In this document: positions 1-9,256 of the stretch, piece after piece
How positions within the stretch are numbered: position 1 is the first letter of the stretch
Layout of the letters: each line of letters opens with the position of its first letter
The notes under the pieces: generated by a model
What the model saw: only the letters and a program-made list of their open reading frames with translations
The model's database searches: none
What the model was told of the DNA's origin: nothing
Source: Ruminococcus sp.
GTDB taxonomy: Bacteria > Bacillota > Clostridia > Oscillospirales > Ruminococcaceae
Direction of reading: 5' to 3'
Length of the DNA: 64,000 bases
Assembly: GCF_017549005.1 (NCBI RefSeq)
Contig: NZ_JAFYYT010000003.1
Span: forward strand, 159,990-223,989
Program-made: the position numbers and the translations under genes

Positions 1-1
1 T

Positions 2-748
2 ACGACGCTTGCAGGCAGTATAGCTGAAAGCGCATTGTACGGAAGCAATGTGAAAAAAATGAATTTTACTATCGCAGAGAACGATTATGCTGCGGAGTTA
101 TGTTCCCAGATAAACGGTATGGGATACTATGTCACAGTCAACCGCGATAAGATAGAGCAGTTCTATCTTTCGGGAGAAGATGTGGACCACAAGATATACG
201 ATTATATCAGGCATATGAACAGCAAGCAGCTGGACGACGAGGAGACATTCACCGTTAAGCTCCATGACTGTTATGCCGTATCCGCAAGCAATTTCATAGC
301 AAAGAAGCTCAGCCCGTATTCAGCGGAATACGCTGCCGAGCAGATAAGAAAGAACCCCCAGAAATACTGGCAGTTCATGCAGCTTTTAGGTGATGAGTAC
401 GATACAAAGCCGGCCGCTGAGTTCCTTGTAAAGAACTATGTCCAGCCGCCGTACACGACTTTGATAAGACTTATCATATACCTCATAGCATTTGTGGTAC
501 TGCTGCTTATTTTCCTTGCAATAGCTCACTCGTTCAGCAGGAACGACCATACGGAAAACGGCTTCTTTACCGTATCCCTGAGAGTTATCATAGGTGTCGG
601 CAAGGCGGCTGCGATAATACTTGCTATCGCTGTTATAATACGTCTCAACGTGATAACGGGCAACGACAAAATGCTGTTCTTCAATCACGAGGCGATAGAC
701 AAGACCTATATCTTTAAATATTTCTATTCCTTTATAAGGACATGGTAA
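2..748 (+). CDS. Membrane protein of unknown function, 5' end cut by window edge
   Basis: The reading frame is open to the first base of the window, so the true start is probably upstream; the first internal start-like codon is TTG at 35. The visible protein has a soluble N-terminal part of about 140 residues. Two strongly hydrophobic segments follow, one starting near TTLIRLIIYLIAFVVLLLIF and one around VIIGVGKAAAIILAIAVII, with a short tail after them. I recognise no catalytic motif or family. It ends 70 bases before the clpE start and lies on the same strand, but a strong ribosome site between them suggests clpE is translated independently. Function is unknown; the call as a real gene rests on length, codon pattern and the membrane segments. 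Confidence 0.7.
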   Translation, partial: TTLAGSIAESALYGSNVKKMNFTIAENDYAAELCSQINGMGYYVTVNRDKIEQFYLSGEDVDHKIYDYIRHMNSKQLDDEETFTVKLHDCYAVSASNFIAKKLSPYSAEYAAEQIRKNPQKYWQFMQLLGDEYDTKPAAEFLVKNYVQPPYTTLIRLIIYLIAFVVLLLIFLAIAHSFSRNDHTENGFFTVSLRVIIGVGKAAAIILAIAVIIRLNVITGNDKMLFFNHEAIDKTYIFKYFYSFIRTW

Positions 749-818
749 TCATAAATATACCGTTCATACCGTAATGACGGTCGGAACGGTCATAACTAAC
801 TACAGGAGGAACTGCCTG

Positions 819-3161
819 ATGATAATGTGCAGTAAATGCAAAAAAAGACCTGCGGTGGTGTTCATCACCTCTGTTCAGGGCAACGAAAAGAAGAATGAGG
901 GACTCTGCCTTTCCTGTGCGAGGTCGCAGAATATCCCGCAGATAAAGGAATATATGGATAAGCTCGGCATCACCGACGAGGAGCTTGACCAGCTCTCAGA
1001 CCAGATGCTCGGTATGCTCGACGGAGACAGCTTTGAAATGGGCGGCTCGGGCGTACTTCCCGACTTTATCACGAATATGTTCGGCGGCAGTGACTCTGAC
1101 AGCGACGGCGGCGACAGCAGCAAGGGCGGATTTGACCCGAGAAGCCTCTTCGGGAACAAGAAGTCCGATGACGACAACAAGGACAGAAAGAACAGCCCTT
1201 TCGGACGCGGCAAGGACAAAAAGCCCAAGGAGCCAAAGTTCCTGGGAAGCTACTGCACCAATCTTTCGCAGAAGGCTGCTGACGGAAAGCTCGACGCCAT
1301 TATCGGCAGAGACATGGAAATAGATCGTGTTATACAGATACTTTCAAGACGTACAAAGAACAATCCCTGTCTTATCGGTGAACCCGGTGTAGGTAAGACG
1401 GCTATCGCAGAGGGTATAGCTTTGCGTATTAACGAGGGAAACGTTCCCTTCAACCTTGCCGACAAGAAGCTTTATCTTCTCGACCTTACAGCTCTCGTTG
1501 CCGGAACTCAGTTCCGCGGACAGTTCGAGAGCCGTGTAAAGGGACTTGTTGACGAGGTAAAGCGTGAGGGCAATATCATACTCTTTATCGACGAGGTGCA
1601 TAACCTTGTGGGCGCAGGAGACTCAGAGGGCTCAATGAACGCCGCAAACATCCTCAAGCCTGCCCTTTCGAGAGGCGAGGTACAGGTAATAGGCGCGACT
1701 ACCTTCGGCGAGTACAGAAAGTACATCGAAAAGGACTCCGCCCTTGAAAGACGTTTCCAGCCCGTTACAGTCAACGAGCCCACTATCGAGGATACAGTAA
1801 ACGTCCTTGTGGGCATAAAGAAGTATTACGAGGATTTCCACAGGGTACACATATCCGATTACCTTGTGAGAGTCTGTGCCGTACTCTCAGAGAGATACAT
1901 CACTGACCGTTTCCTCCCCGATAAGGCCATAGACCTCATGGACGAGAGCTGCGCCTATGCTTCCATACGTTCGCCCGAGATAGGGGAGTACGAAAAGAAC
2001 AAAAAGGAAATAAAGGTGCTTGAGGATATGGAGAGATCCTTATCCGAACAGGAAGAAATAGATTATCAGGCTCTTGCAGAGGTCAAGGGCAAGCTCATAC
2101 ACCTGCGCGATGACGGTGAGGAGCTCAGGAAAAAGGCTGACAGCGTAAATGTTGAGGAGTCCGACGTTACAAAGGTAGTTGAGCGCTGGACGGGTATACC
2201 TGCAAGCAAGATAGCAGAGAATGAATTCCTCAAGATAGCAAGACTTGACGAGGCTCTGAAAAAGAGAGTCGTCGGACAGGAAGAGGCTGTAGGAGTCCTT
2301 ACAAAGGCTATCAAGCGTACAAGGGTACAGCTCAGCAAACGCCGCAGACCTGCGTCCTTCATATTCGTTGGACCTACCGGCGTGGGCAAGACAGAGCTGG
2401 TAAAGGTACTTGCGGAGGAGCTCTTTGACTCGCCCGATCCGCTTATCAGGCTTGATATGACGGAATATATGGAAAAGCACTCGGTTGCGAGAATGATAGG
2501 CTCGCCTCCCGGATATGTGGGCTACGACGAGGCAGGACAGCTCACCGAAAAGGTGCGCCGCAAGCCGTATTCGGTAATACTCTTCGACGAGATAGAGAAG
2601 GCTCACCCCGATGTAATGAATATACTCATGCAGATACTTGACGAGGGCAAGGTGGACGACGCTCACGGAAGAACGGTAAACTTTGCGAATACTATCATCT
2701 GCATGACCTCAAACGCAGGCTCTACCGACAAGAGCATAGGCGTTGGCTTCAACCGTACAGAGAACGAGATAACACGCGAAAAGGCCATGAAGGGTCTGAG
2801 GGATTTCCTCCGTCCCGAGTTCATCAGCCGTATCGACGAGATAGTTGTATTCAGGGATCTCACCAAGGAGAACTACGCCGATATCGCAGCTCTTACTCTC
2901 GACGAGATGAAAGAGCCTCTTGCCGAAAAGGATATAACTCTCGAGTACACAAAGGAAGCTCTTGAGCTTATCGCGGAGAAGTCCTTCGGAAAGCCATACG
3001 GCGCAAGAGATATCCGCCGTGTTATCCGTCAGGAGATAGAGGACAGCATTGCCGACCTCATAATAGAAAAGGCATCAAGCATAAATAAGATAGTTATATC
3101 TGTCAAGGACGGTGCATTTGCCGTTGAGGGCAGAAAGGAGAATACAGAAAATGAAGCGTAA
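819..3161 (+). CDS. clpE: ClpE-type AAA+ ATPase (Clp protease ATPase subunit)
   Basis: This encodes a cytoplasmic HSP100 unfoldase that feeds substrates to ClpP. The N-terminus carries a zinc-finger-like pair, CSKC near residue 4 and CLSC near residue 30, which is the hallmark of ClpE as opposed to ClpC with its N-domain repeats. A Gly/Asp/Lys-rich spacer leads into AAA module 1 (Walker A GEPGVGKT, Walker [10 protein letters not shown]), a short coiled middle region and AAA module 2 (Walker A GPTGVGKT, Walker [14 protein letters not shown]). A VGF tripeptide after the second module fits the ClpP-docking loop. At 780 residues it is longer than Bacillus ClpE because of the spacer. The start at 819 is chosen over upstream codons because AGGAGG at 804-809 sits 9 bases before it. 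The stop overlaps the next gene by 11 bases. Confidence 0.9.
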   Translation: MIMCSKCKKRPAVVFITSVQGNEKKNEGLCLSCARSQNIPQIKEYMDKLGITDEELDQLSDQMLGMLDGDSFEMGGSGVLPDFITNMFGGSDSDSDGGDSSKGGFDPRSLFGNKKSDDDNKDRKNSPFGRGKDKKPKEPKFLGSYCTNLSQKAADGKLDAIIGRDMEIDRVIQILSRRTKNNPCLIGEPGVGKTAIAEGIALRINEGNVPFNLADKKLYLLDLTALVAGTQFRGQFESRVKGLVDEVKREGNIILFIDEVHNLVGAGDSEGSMNAANILKPALSRGEVQVIGATTFGEYRKYIEKDSALERRFQPVTVNEPTIEDTVNVLVGIKKYYEDFHRVHISDYLVRVCAVLSERYITDRFLPDKAIDLMDESCAYASIRSPEIGEYEKNKKEIKVLEDMERSLSEQEEIDYQALAEVKGKLIHLRDDGEELRKKADSVNVEESDVTKVVERWTGIPASKIAENEFLKIARLDEALKKRVVGQEEAVGVLTKAIKRTRVQLSKRRRPASFIFVGPTGVGKTELVKVLAEELFDSPDPLIRLDMTEYMEKHSVARMIGSPPGYVGYDEAGQLTEKVRRKPYSVILFDEIEKAHPDVMNILMQILDEGKVDDAHGRTVNFANTIICMTSNAGSTDKSIGVGFNRTENEITREKAMKGLRDFLRPEFISRIDEIVVFRDLTKENYADIAALTLDEMKEPLAEKDITLEYTKEALELIAEKSFGKPYGARDIRRVIRQEIEDSIADLIIEKASSINKIVISVKDGAFAVEGRKENTENEA

Positions 3162-3885
3162 GATCATGGCGGCGCTGCTTTCAGTGCTGGTTGCGGCGTC
3201 CCTGACGGGGTGTCTTTCGGACGGCTCCTCAAAGCCCGAGGAAAAGGAAAAGACTACAGTTGGAACTGTCCCGAAATCGGACGAAAAAACGGACAACTCC
3301 CAGAACGGCGGCAATAACGCCGCATCGGGCAGCAACGGCGAGATAACCGAGAGCATGGAGCTCATGAGACTCAAGTTTGCAGATGTTCCCGAGATAGAAA
3401 GCGGTCCCGAGCTGAAAATAGCAGACGTTACCGCAAAGCCCGGAGATATAGCAGCCGTTACGGTATCTGTAAAGGGTACGGGCGATAACTGGAACAACTG
3501 CGGTATCCATATAACCTACCCCGAGGTGCTCAAATGTCAGCTCGAGAACGAGGAAACACGCGACGTCAAGTACGAGCCGGGTCCTGCTATAAAGAAGAAT
3601 GCAGGCTTTGTAGCTATGGAATGGCAGGATAACCTTGACGAGGAGCTCATCAGGAATCACGAACGTTCACTGTTCTTTACCGCCATATTCTGGGACAGCG
3701 CAGGAACGGACGGCGATATAGCTACGTTCTACTTCAAGGTGCCCGACGACGCAAAGCCCGGAACGGTCTACGACCTCGGATACTTCTTCATGGATTCGGA
3801 TATGTTCAGAAATGTCAGCGACGATATCTCATATGAGAAGTATACCTTTGAACATCTCCAGGGCGGCAGCATTACAGTAAGATAA
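3151..3885 (+). CDS. Lipoprotein with a cohesin-like beta-sandwich domain
   Basis: The N-terminus is a lipoprotein signal ([21 protein letters not shown]) with lipobox LTGC, so the protein should be anchored on the outer face of the membrane. A polar linker of about 60 residues is followed by about 160 residues that resemble a cohesin. They begin with KIADVTAKPGDIAAVTVSV, contain a hydrophobic strand before a YPEVLKC segment (cohesins have FDLxYDxxxLK here), then IATFYFKVPDDAKPGTVYDL, and end with GGSITV. These are the characteristic first, middle and last strands of the cohesin fold. Known cohesins bind dockerins, and dockerin proteins are abundant in this window. Whether this divergent copy binds one is inference. 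AAGGAG 10 bases upstream supports the start inside the end of clpE, so the two genes are translationally coupled. Confidence 0.7.
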   Translation: MKRKIMAALLSVLVAASLTGCLSDGSSKPEEKEKTTVGTVPKSDEKTDNSQNGGNNAASGSNGEITESMELMRLKFADVPEIESGPELKIADVTAKPGDIAAVTVSVKGTGDNWNNCGIHITYPEVLKCQLENEETRDVKYEPGPAIKKNAGFVAMEWQDNLDEELIRNHERSLFFTAIFWDSAGTDGDIATFYFKVPDDAKPGTVYDLGYFFMDSDMFRNVSDDISYEKYTFEHLQGGSITVR

Positions 3886-3902
3886 ATTTAATACGTATTT
3901 AT

Positions 3903-3937
3903 CGGGGAAAACCTTTCTGAGGAAAGGTTCTTCCCCG
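3903..3937. repeat. Inverted repeat hairpin downstream of the cohesin-like lipoprotein
   Basis: The arms CGGGGAA-AACCTTTC and GAAAGGTT-CTTCCCCG pair around a 4-base loop. There is no clean T tract directly after it, so it may be a factor-assisted terminator or part of a composite repeat with the next palindrome. Confidence 0.55.
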
Positions 3938-3965
3938 AACCCCTTTCCAAAGACTTTTAGCTGAA

Positions 3966-4039
3966 TTTTTCCGACACAGGACGACCATGAAAGATCGATA
4001 AGCGGCTTTGCTGCTGTTGGTCGTCCTATGTCGGAAAAA
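3966..4039. repeat. Long palindrome with nearly perfect 22-base arms
   Basis: The left arm TTTTTCCGACACAGGACGACCA and its near-exact reverse complement at 4018-4039 flank about 30 bases. One arm ends in a run of A and the other begins with a run of T, so transcripts from either strand would form a long hairpin. It could terminate the upstream lipoprotein gene or be a small non-autonomous palindromic element. Confidence 0.65.
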
Positions 4040-4167
4040 ATCAAATAAAGGCTCGGGAAAAGATACGAAGAGACCTTCTTCAAATGTTTTTTCTCAATAA
4101 TAATAATTAAATTTATATAAACGTAATGTTATGCAGTTTCAGACTGCAAAAGAAAGGAAAAAATACA

Positions 4168-5295
4168 ATGAATAAAAAGGAAACAGCAGAAATAAAGAAG
4201 AATTTCTCCGATAAAAGCGGATTTTTCATTATGGAGCGAGTTCTTACAGCGTTTATCGACGCGGATAAGAACGTAAGATACCACAATGTAAGCTCCTGTC
4301 TTACCATGCCTGTGGAGGAGCACGATGTTTACGACGAGACTTTGAAAAAGGTCCTCAACACTAATGTAGGCAAGGCTTTTGTGGAGTATGAGTTCCCCAA
4401 TGAAGCCTACGACGAGGGACAGCCGCAGAATATCCTTTATACCCTCCTCACCTCCGAGCTCAAGGACGATATCGCCTGTGAGGAGTTCCTCAACCATATC
4501 GCCAATAATATCGCATACACAGGCCCTTTCGCGGTGATAACCTCTTACTGTACATATACTATCCGCAAAAAGGACAAGAACGACGAGTTCGCAGAGGGCG
4601 ATGACGAGATATACCGCTATATCCTCACGGCTATCTGTCCCGTGAATACAAGCAAGGACGGCTTTATATTCGACAGCGTCGGAAACGAGATAACCAAAAA
4701 GGTCAATACCGAGCTCATTATCAGCAAAGCTCCCTCGGACGGCTTCCTTTATCCTGTTTTCAGCAACAGGAGCTCCGATATCAATCACGTTATGTACTAC
4801 ACAAAGAATGTGAAGTCGCCGAACGTTTCCGTTGTGGAAAACGTGCTGGGCTGCAGCTTTGTTATGTCGGCTGAGAGCGAGAAGAACAGCTTCCAGAGCA
4901 TTCTCAAGAACGTTGTTGGCGACGACCTTGACTATATGCTCATAAAGACCGTAAACGAGAAGATACAGGAGGTCGTTGAGGAGAACAAGGACGATACGGA
5001 CAGAGTCGTTATCGACAACGCAAAGCTCAGGGATATCCTTGTTGATGTGGGACTTCCCGAGGAGCGCGCGAATATGGTCGAGCCCGTATACGAAAAGGTC
5101 TGCGGAACAGCTCCCCTTACGGCTGCCAATCTTGTAGAGACCAAGACCGTTCTCACCTCCCCGGGTATCACTGTGAATATCAAGCCCTCAGCGGCGGATA
5201 AGGTACGCACAAGCGTGGTAGACGGCAGAAGGTGTCTCCTTATTGATATCGACGACCCGACTATCGAGATAAATGGGCTGCCTGTTACTCTGTAA
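4168..5295 (+). CDS. DUF4317 family protein
   Basis: This 375-residue soluble protein has no signal peptide or membrane segment. Its opening (MNKKETAEIKKNF), the mid-region TGPFAVITSYCTYTI and the conserved ending around LLIDIDDPTIEINGLPV match my recollection of the DUF4317 family found in Clostridia. That family has no known biochemical function. The start at 4168 is chosen because an AGAAAGGAAA ribosome site precedes it; the longer frame from 4126 has none. The gene stands alone between a palindromic repeat and a terminator, so neighbours give no functional clue. Confidence 0.7.
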   Translation: MNKKETAEIKKNFSDKSGFFIMERVLTAFIDADKNVRYHNVSSCLTMPVEEHDVYDETLKKVLNTNVGKAFVEYEFPNEAYDEGQPQNILYTLLTSELKDDIACEEFLNHIANNIAYTGPFAVITSYCTYTIRKKDKNDEFAEGDDEIYRYILTAICPVNTSKDGFIFDSVGNEITKKVNTELIISKAPSDGFLYPVFSNRSSDINHVMYYTKNVKSPNVSVVENVLGCSFVMSAESEKNSFQSILKNVVGDDLDYMLIKTVNEKIQEVVEENKDDTDRVVIDNAKLRDILVDVGLPEERANMVEPVYEKVCGTAPLTAANLVETKTVLTSPGITVNIKPSAADKVRTSVVDGRRCLLIDIDDPTIEINGLPVTL

Positions 5296-5314
5296 CAGCT
5301 CTTAGCCGTTAGCA

Positions 5315-5340
5315 CGGACGCCATGTTGGCGTCCGTTTTG
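5315..5340 (+). terminator. Rho-independent terminator after the DUF4317 gene
   Basis: The stem CGGACGCCA/TGGCGTCCG is followed by TTTTGTTTTG. Confidence 0.85.
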
Positions 5341-5341
5341 T

Positions 5342-5376
5342 TTTGTTTGCAGGCTGCCAAAGGCAGTCCCTACAGG
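5342..5376 (-). repeat. TGTAGGG-type short palindromic repeat
   Basis: On the minus strand it reads TGTAGGGACTGCC-TTT-GGCAG. The TGTAG lead and the following G+C palindrome resemble copies near 9258, 9315 and 36720. Confidence 0.45.
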
Positions 5377-5379
5377 CTG

Positions 5380-5411
5380 AAAAATCCCTCACAACAGTGA
5401 GGGATTTTTTC
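5380..5411. terminator. Bidirectional terminator between DUF4317 and NUDIX genes
   Basis: AAAAATCCCTCAC and GTGAGGGATTTTTT pair around a short loop, with A/T tracts on both sides. It can serve the convergent NUDIX gene on the minus strand. Confidence 0.85.
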
Positions 5412-5823
5412 AATGATTCTCTTTTATAGCCGCCTTTGCCTTGGCAACGATGGTTCGGTCGTTTTCGTAGGAAAGAATATTTGCTGCGTAGGATATATCC
5501 ACCCAGCGTATCTCTGCTATCTCTCCCTCCTGCGGTGAAAAATCCACATTCTTCGCCTTTGCAAGGAAGTAAACGACAACCTTTACGGTGTCCTTTTTGG
5601 GTGAATAGGTCACCGTTTCTCTGAATGTCGGGTCAATAATTACGTCGATCGAGGTCTCTTCCATTATCTCACGACGAGCAGTCTCAATCTCGGTCTCGCC
5701 ATTTTCAACGTGTCCTTTCGGAAAGGACCAGTGACCGCTGTTGATATGCTTTATCAGCAGAATTTCCGTATTGCCGTGGTATTTCCTGTAGACAATCGCG
5801 CCGCATGATTTCTCGTGAAGCAT
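5410..5823 (-). CDS. NUDIX hydrolase, probably of the Ap4A-hydrolase/MutT type
   Basis: This 137-residue cytosolic enzyme should hydrolyse a nucleoside diphosphate linked to another group. It contains a full Nudix box, starting GHVENGETEIETARRE and ending EE, that matches GX5EX7REUXEEXGU. The preceding SGHWSFPKGH is characteristic of the bis(5'-nucleosyl)-tetraphosphatase-like branch. The substrate cannot be read from the sequence. It is transcribed toward the DUF4317 gene with a shared bidirectional terminator, and has its own promoter near 5910-5938. Length is normal for the family and the catalytic Glu residues are present. Confidence 0.9.
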   Translation of the reverse strand: MLHEKSCGAIVYRKYHGNTEILLIKHINSGHWSFPKGHVENGETEIETARREIMEETSIDVIIDPTFRETVTYSPKKDTVKVVVYFLAKAKNVDFSPQEGEIAEIRWVDISYAANILSYENDRTIVAKAKAAIKENH

Positions 5824-5909
5824 ATATTATCCTTTCTTGCCCCTGTTTTTAGGGCAGAATAAAAGCAGTTCATTAATTTAAATGCCGCTTTTTTATGTAG
5901 TTCACAATT

Positions 5910-5938
5910 ATTATAGCATATTTTGTCTATTTTGTCTA
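5910..5938 (-). promoter_or_regulatory. Promoter for the NUDIX gene
   Basis: On the minus strand TAGACA and TATAAT are separated by 17 bases, a near-consensus sigma-A promoter upstream of the NUDIX start. Confidence 0.6.
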
Positions 5939-6057
5939 TACCTGACTTTGTAAATTTGTAATGAATTTTATCATAAATGGTTGTCAAACAGGCTGTTCTA
6001 AATAATTGTTTTTCTGAATATGATTACATAAACCAAACTTCAAGGAGGTCGACCTTT

Positions 6058-7611
6058 ATGGATCTGAAACTTACAAAAGAGACAGTTCCTGCGGCAGAGA
6101 TGATCTATGACGGCTTGCAGGAACAGCCTGTCGAGCTTGACTATATTCTCCCCGATTACTGTCCCGACATATTCAGGCTCGTGCGCTGTGAGGCTTTTCC
6201 CGTTATCACTGAATGGGCGGTTAGCGGCGATAAGCTCACATACGAGCTCAGGTGCGATATACACATACTCTACTGCGGCGAGGACGGCAGTACCGTGCAG
6301 GCGGTGGATCAGCAGCGGAGCTTCACACGTACTGCGGAGCTTGGAAAAAGCGTGAGTTCGCCCGAGGTAAGGATAATTGCAAAGACGGGCCATGTGAACT
6401 TCCGTGCTGTCAACAAGCGCCGTATCGACCTTCGGGGAGCTGTTTCCGTGAAAATAAGCGTTGCAGGCGAGCAGCAGCAGGAGGTCATATCCGACGCTGA
6501 GGGGCTGAATATACAGTTGAAAAAGGTGCCTGTGAAGTATGCCGCCCAGAGGCTGAACGCCGTGAAGAACGTGCATATCGAGGAGGAGATAGAGCTCACG
6601 GCGGCTCAGCCCGATATATCGGGTATCATCAGCTGCCGTTGCAGTGCTTCGGGCTGCGAGATGAAGCTTATCTCGGGAAAGCTCCTTGCAAAGGGTGAGG
6701 CTGATGTAGAGCTTCTCTACGCAGGTGGCGGCGGCGAGAGCATGACTGTTGAGCCTATGAGCTTTTCTCTCGGTTACAGTCAGATAATCGACGTTGACGG
6801 GCTTGACGACAGCTTCGACTGTACTGTTTCCCCTGAAGTGGTCAGCTGCGATATAAGCATAACAGGCGGCAGGGACGGCGATAACCGCGTTCTGCGCTGC
6901 GAGGCGGAGCTGCGGCTCTGCTGCCGTGCAGTCAGGACGGCTACTGTTATGATAGCGGAGGACGCTTTTTCAACAGTGTACCCGTGCAATGTTGAAATAT
7001 CCGACATAAAAGCCGAGCAGATACCTGTTGTCTACGATGAGAGCTTCCGTCACAGCGCCCGACTTGCGGCAGGGGACGATGTTCCGCAGAATATCTACGC
7101 AATGTGGAGCGAGCCCAAGAATATCAACGCCCACATCGGCGATGACGGGCGTTCTGTGGTCATAAGCGGTATGCTGGTATATTCTATGGCGGCAAAGGAC
7201 AGAACAGGAAGTATGATTATGCCCGACCGCGAGGAGGCTTTCGAGGAAACTATCGGTCTTCCCGACAATATCGGCGGCTCCGAGGTAACAGCGGAGGTGA
7301 GAGTCCGCGAAACTTCCTACGATATCTCCGCTGAGGGAGTTCTTACCGCAAAGGCGGATATGGCTGTGAAGCTGTCCGTGTACAGTTCCGACTCCATAAA
7401 AGCGGTGACAGATATATCCGTTGATGACAGTTCCCGAAAGGAGAGGGACGGAGATTACGCAATAAAGCTCTATTTCGGCACTGAAAACGAGAGCGTGTGG
7501 GACATAGCAAAGCGCTACAGCACCAGTGTTTCCGCAGTAATGGAGGAAAACGAACTCACAGGCGAAAGGCTTGAAAGCGGCGGAATGCTGCTCATACCGA
7601 TCGTATCCTGA
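6058..7611 (+). CDS. sipL: SipL-like spore coat morphogenesis protein (SPOCS/DUF3794 repeats plus LysM)
   Basis: In Clostridia SipL binds SpoIVA and is needed to assemble the spore coat around the forespore. This 517-residue protein has the SipL layout. N-terminal SPOCS/DUF3794 modules contain the recurrent motif VELDYILPDYCPDIFRLVRC near residue 25. A C-terminal LysM-like domain follows, with WDIAKRYSTSVSAVMEENEL and LLIPIVS. In C. difficile the LysM region contacts SpoIVA. The next gene is spoIVA, which makes the assignment strong. The start at 6058 is set by AAGGAGG at 6042-6048. No sigma-E promoter could be identified with confidence. A repeat-rich gap of 130 bases separates it from spoIVA. 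Confidence 0.85.
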   Translation: MDLKLTKETVPAAEMIYDGLQEQPVELDYILPDYCPDIFRLVRCEAFPVITEWAVSGDKLTYELRCDIHILYCGEDGSTVQAVDQQRSFTRTAELGKSVSSPEVRIIAKTGHVNFRAVNKRRIDLRGAVSVKISVAGEQQQEVISDAEGLNIQLKKVPVKYAAQRLNAVKNVHIEEEIELTAAQPDISGIISCRCSASGCEMKLISGKLLAKGEADVELLYAGGGGESMTVEPMSFSLGYSQIIDVDGLDDSFDCTVSPEVVSCDISITGGRDGDNRVLRCEAELRLCCRAVRTATVMIAEDAFSTVYPCNVEISDIKAEQIPVVYDESFRHSARLAAGDDVPQNIYAMWSEPKNINAHIGDDGRSVVISGMLVYSMAAKDRTGSMIMPDREEAFEETIGLPDNIGGSEVTAEVRVRETSYDISAEGVLTAKADMAVKLSVYSSDSIKAVTDISVDDSSRKERDGDYAIKLYFGTENESVWDIAKRYSTSVSAVMEENELTGERLESGGMLLIPIVS

Positions 7612-7614
7612 GAT

Positions 7615-7724
7615 TTAAGAACTAAGAGCTAAGAATTAAGAACTAAGAGCTAAGAAGTATATAATGAGAACTAAGAAATATCAGTTTAACTATCTTAGTT
7701 CATAGAGCTTAGATCTTAGTTCTG
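7615..7724. repeat. Short GAACTAAGAGCTAAGA repeat array between sipL and spoIVA
   Basis: The units AACTAAGAGCTAAG, AATTAAGAACTAAGAG and GAACTAAGAA occur in direct order from 7619 to about 7677. Inverted copies (CTTAGTTC, GAGCTTAGATCTTAGTTC) lie at 7693-7722. The array can fold on itself. It lies in the only gap between two genes whose products interact. Confidence 0.7.
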
Positions 7725-7741
7725 ATAAAAAGGAGTATTGT

Positions 7742-9217
7742 ATGGCTAAAGATATATACAGCGATATTGCCGAGCGTACAGGCGGCGATATCTACATAGG
7801 CGTGGTGGGACCTGTACGAACGGGTAAATCGACCTTTATCAAGAGGTTCATGGAGTCGCTGGTGATACCCAATATCAACAGCGAGTTCAAGCGTGAAAGA
7901 GCTCTTGACGAGCTGCCTCAGTCCGCCGCAGGAAAGACCATTATGACTACCGAGCCGAAGTTTATCCCCGAGGAGGCAGTCCGCATAGACCTCGGCGACG
8001 GAGCTTCCTTCAATGTGCGGCTCATAGACTGCGTGGGCTATATCGTACCCAGCTCTCTCGGCTATATTGAAAACGAGCAGCCCCGTATGGTAATGACCTC
8101 GTGGTTCGACGAGGAGATACCCTTTAATATGGCGGCGGAGATAGGCACTCAGAAGGTCATCACCGACCACTCCACTATCGGGCTGGTCATTACCACGGAC
8201 GGCTCCGTGACAGATATCCCGAGAGAGGAGTATGAGGAGTGCGAGGAGCGGGTTATCCGCGAGCTGAAAGAGCTTGGCAAGCCGTTTGTGGTCATACTCA
8301 ATACCGTTGACCCTGATTCTCCCGAGGCAAAGGCGCTTGCGGCAAGGCTGACTGACCGCTACGACGCGAAAGTAGTCCCCGTAAACTGCCTTGAACTGGA
8401 CGAAAACGACATTCGCGGCATAATGCGGGAGATACTCTTTTCGTTCCCCATAAAGGAAATAAATATCCGCACGGCGCGGTGGATAAATACTCTCGGCAAG
8501 GGTCACTGGCTCAAGTCCGAGATACTGGACTGTATACGCAATGCGGCGAAGGATATACGGCTCGTCCGTGAAGCCGAGGACGCGGCGTCAGCCATAGCCG
8601 AGTGTCCCGATGTTGTAAAGGCGGAGATAAGCGGTATCGACCTCGGCAAGGGAGCTGTCACCATTACCGCAGAGCTTGACAACAGCCTTTTCTACAGGAT
8701 ACTCGGCGAGACAACGGGTATCGAGATAGAGAGCGAAAGCGACCTCATGCCGCTTTTGTCGGAGCTCAACGACATACGCCGCAAGTACAAGCGTATCGAG
8801 CCTGCACTTGCGGAGGTAGAAGCTACGGGCTACGGAATAGTCATGCCCGAGCTTGAGGAGATGTCCCTCGAGGAGCCGAAAATAATCAGACAGGGCGGCA
8901 AATACGGGGTGAAGCTCAAAGCCTCCGCTCCGTCAATACACCTTATGAAAGCCAATATCAATACCACTATCAGTCCTATCGTGGGTACGGAGCGGCAGTC
9001 CGAGGAGCTTGTGATGTATCTCCTTGACGGTTTTGACGACGACCCGAAGAAGATATGGGAGAGCAATATCTTCGGAAAGTCCCTGCACGAGCTGGTGAAC
9101 GAGGGGCTACACAGCAAGCTGTTCAAAATGCCTGTGGACGCGCGTATGAAGCTCCAGGAGACTCTCGAGCGAGTCATAAACGAGGGCTGTTCGGGGCTTA
9201 TATGCTTTATACTATGA
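7742..9217 (+). CDS. spoIVA: SpoIVA, spore coat basement-layer ATPase
   Basis: SpoIVA is a cytoskeletal ATPase made in the mother cell that polymerises on the forespore surface and carries the coat. The 491-residue length is typical. The N-terminal P-loop is GPVRTGKSTFIKRFMES, the distinctive SpoIVA Walker A, followed by the switch-like LIDCVGYIVPSS and VTDHSTIGLVITTDGS-type segments. The C-terminus VINEGCSGLICFIL matches the conserved hydrophobic tail used for membrane or polymer contacts. An AAAAAGGAG ribosome site precedes ATG 7742 and a terminator follows the stop directly. Adjacency to sipL matches their physical interaction. No defect is visible, suggesting an intact coat-assembly pathway at this step. 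Confidence 0.95.
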   Translation: MAKDIYSDIAERTGGDIYIGVVGPVRTGKSTFIKRFMESLVIPNINSEFKRERALDELPQSAAGKTIMTTEPKFIPEEAVRIDLGDGASFNVRLIDCVGYIVPSSLGYIENEQPRMVMTSWFDEEIPFNMAAEIGTQKVITDHSTIGLVITTDGSVTDIPREEYEECEERVIRELKELGKPFVVILNTVDPDSPEAKALAARLTDRYDAKVVPVNCLELDENDIRGIMREILFSFPIKEINIRTARWINTLGKGHWLKSEILDCIRNAAKDIRLVREAEDAASAIAECPDVVKAEISGIDLGKGAVTITAELDNSLFYRILGETTGIEIESESDLMPLLSELNDIRRKYKRIEPALAEVEATGYGIVMPELEEMSLEEPKIIRQGGKYGVKLKASAPSIHLMKANINTTISPIVGTERQSEELVMYLLDGFDDDPKKIWESNIFGKSLHELVNEGLHSKLFKMPVDARMKLQETLERVINEGCSGLICFIL

Positions 9218-9247
9218 AAAAAGGAGACCTTTGGTCTCCTTTTTTCA
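9217..9247 (+). terminator. Terminator of the sipL-spoIVA region
   Basis: AAAAAAGGAGACC and GGTCTCCTTTTTT form a stem with a TTT loop and a T tract, starting at the spoIVA stop codon. Confidence 0.9.
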
Positions 9248-9256
9248 GCCGTTAGC

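Noticed and set aside
2040-2666. 208-codon frame on the minus strand inside clpE
   Set aside because: It is antisense to a well-supported gene, has no ribosome site and a composition typical of a shadow frame.
7709-8506. 265-codon minus frame overlapping spoIVA
   Set aside because: spoIVA is certain from motifs; the antisense protein shows no domain.
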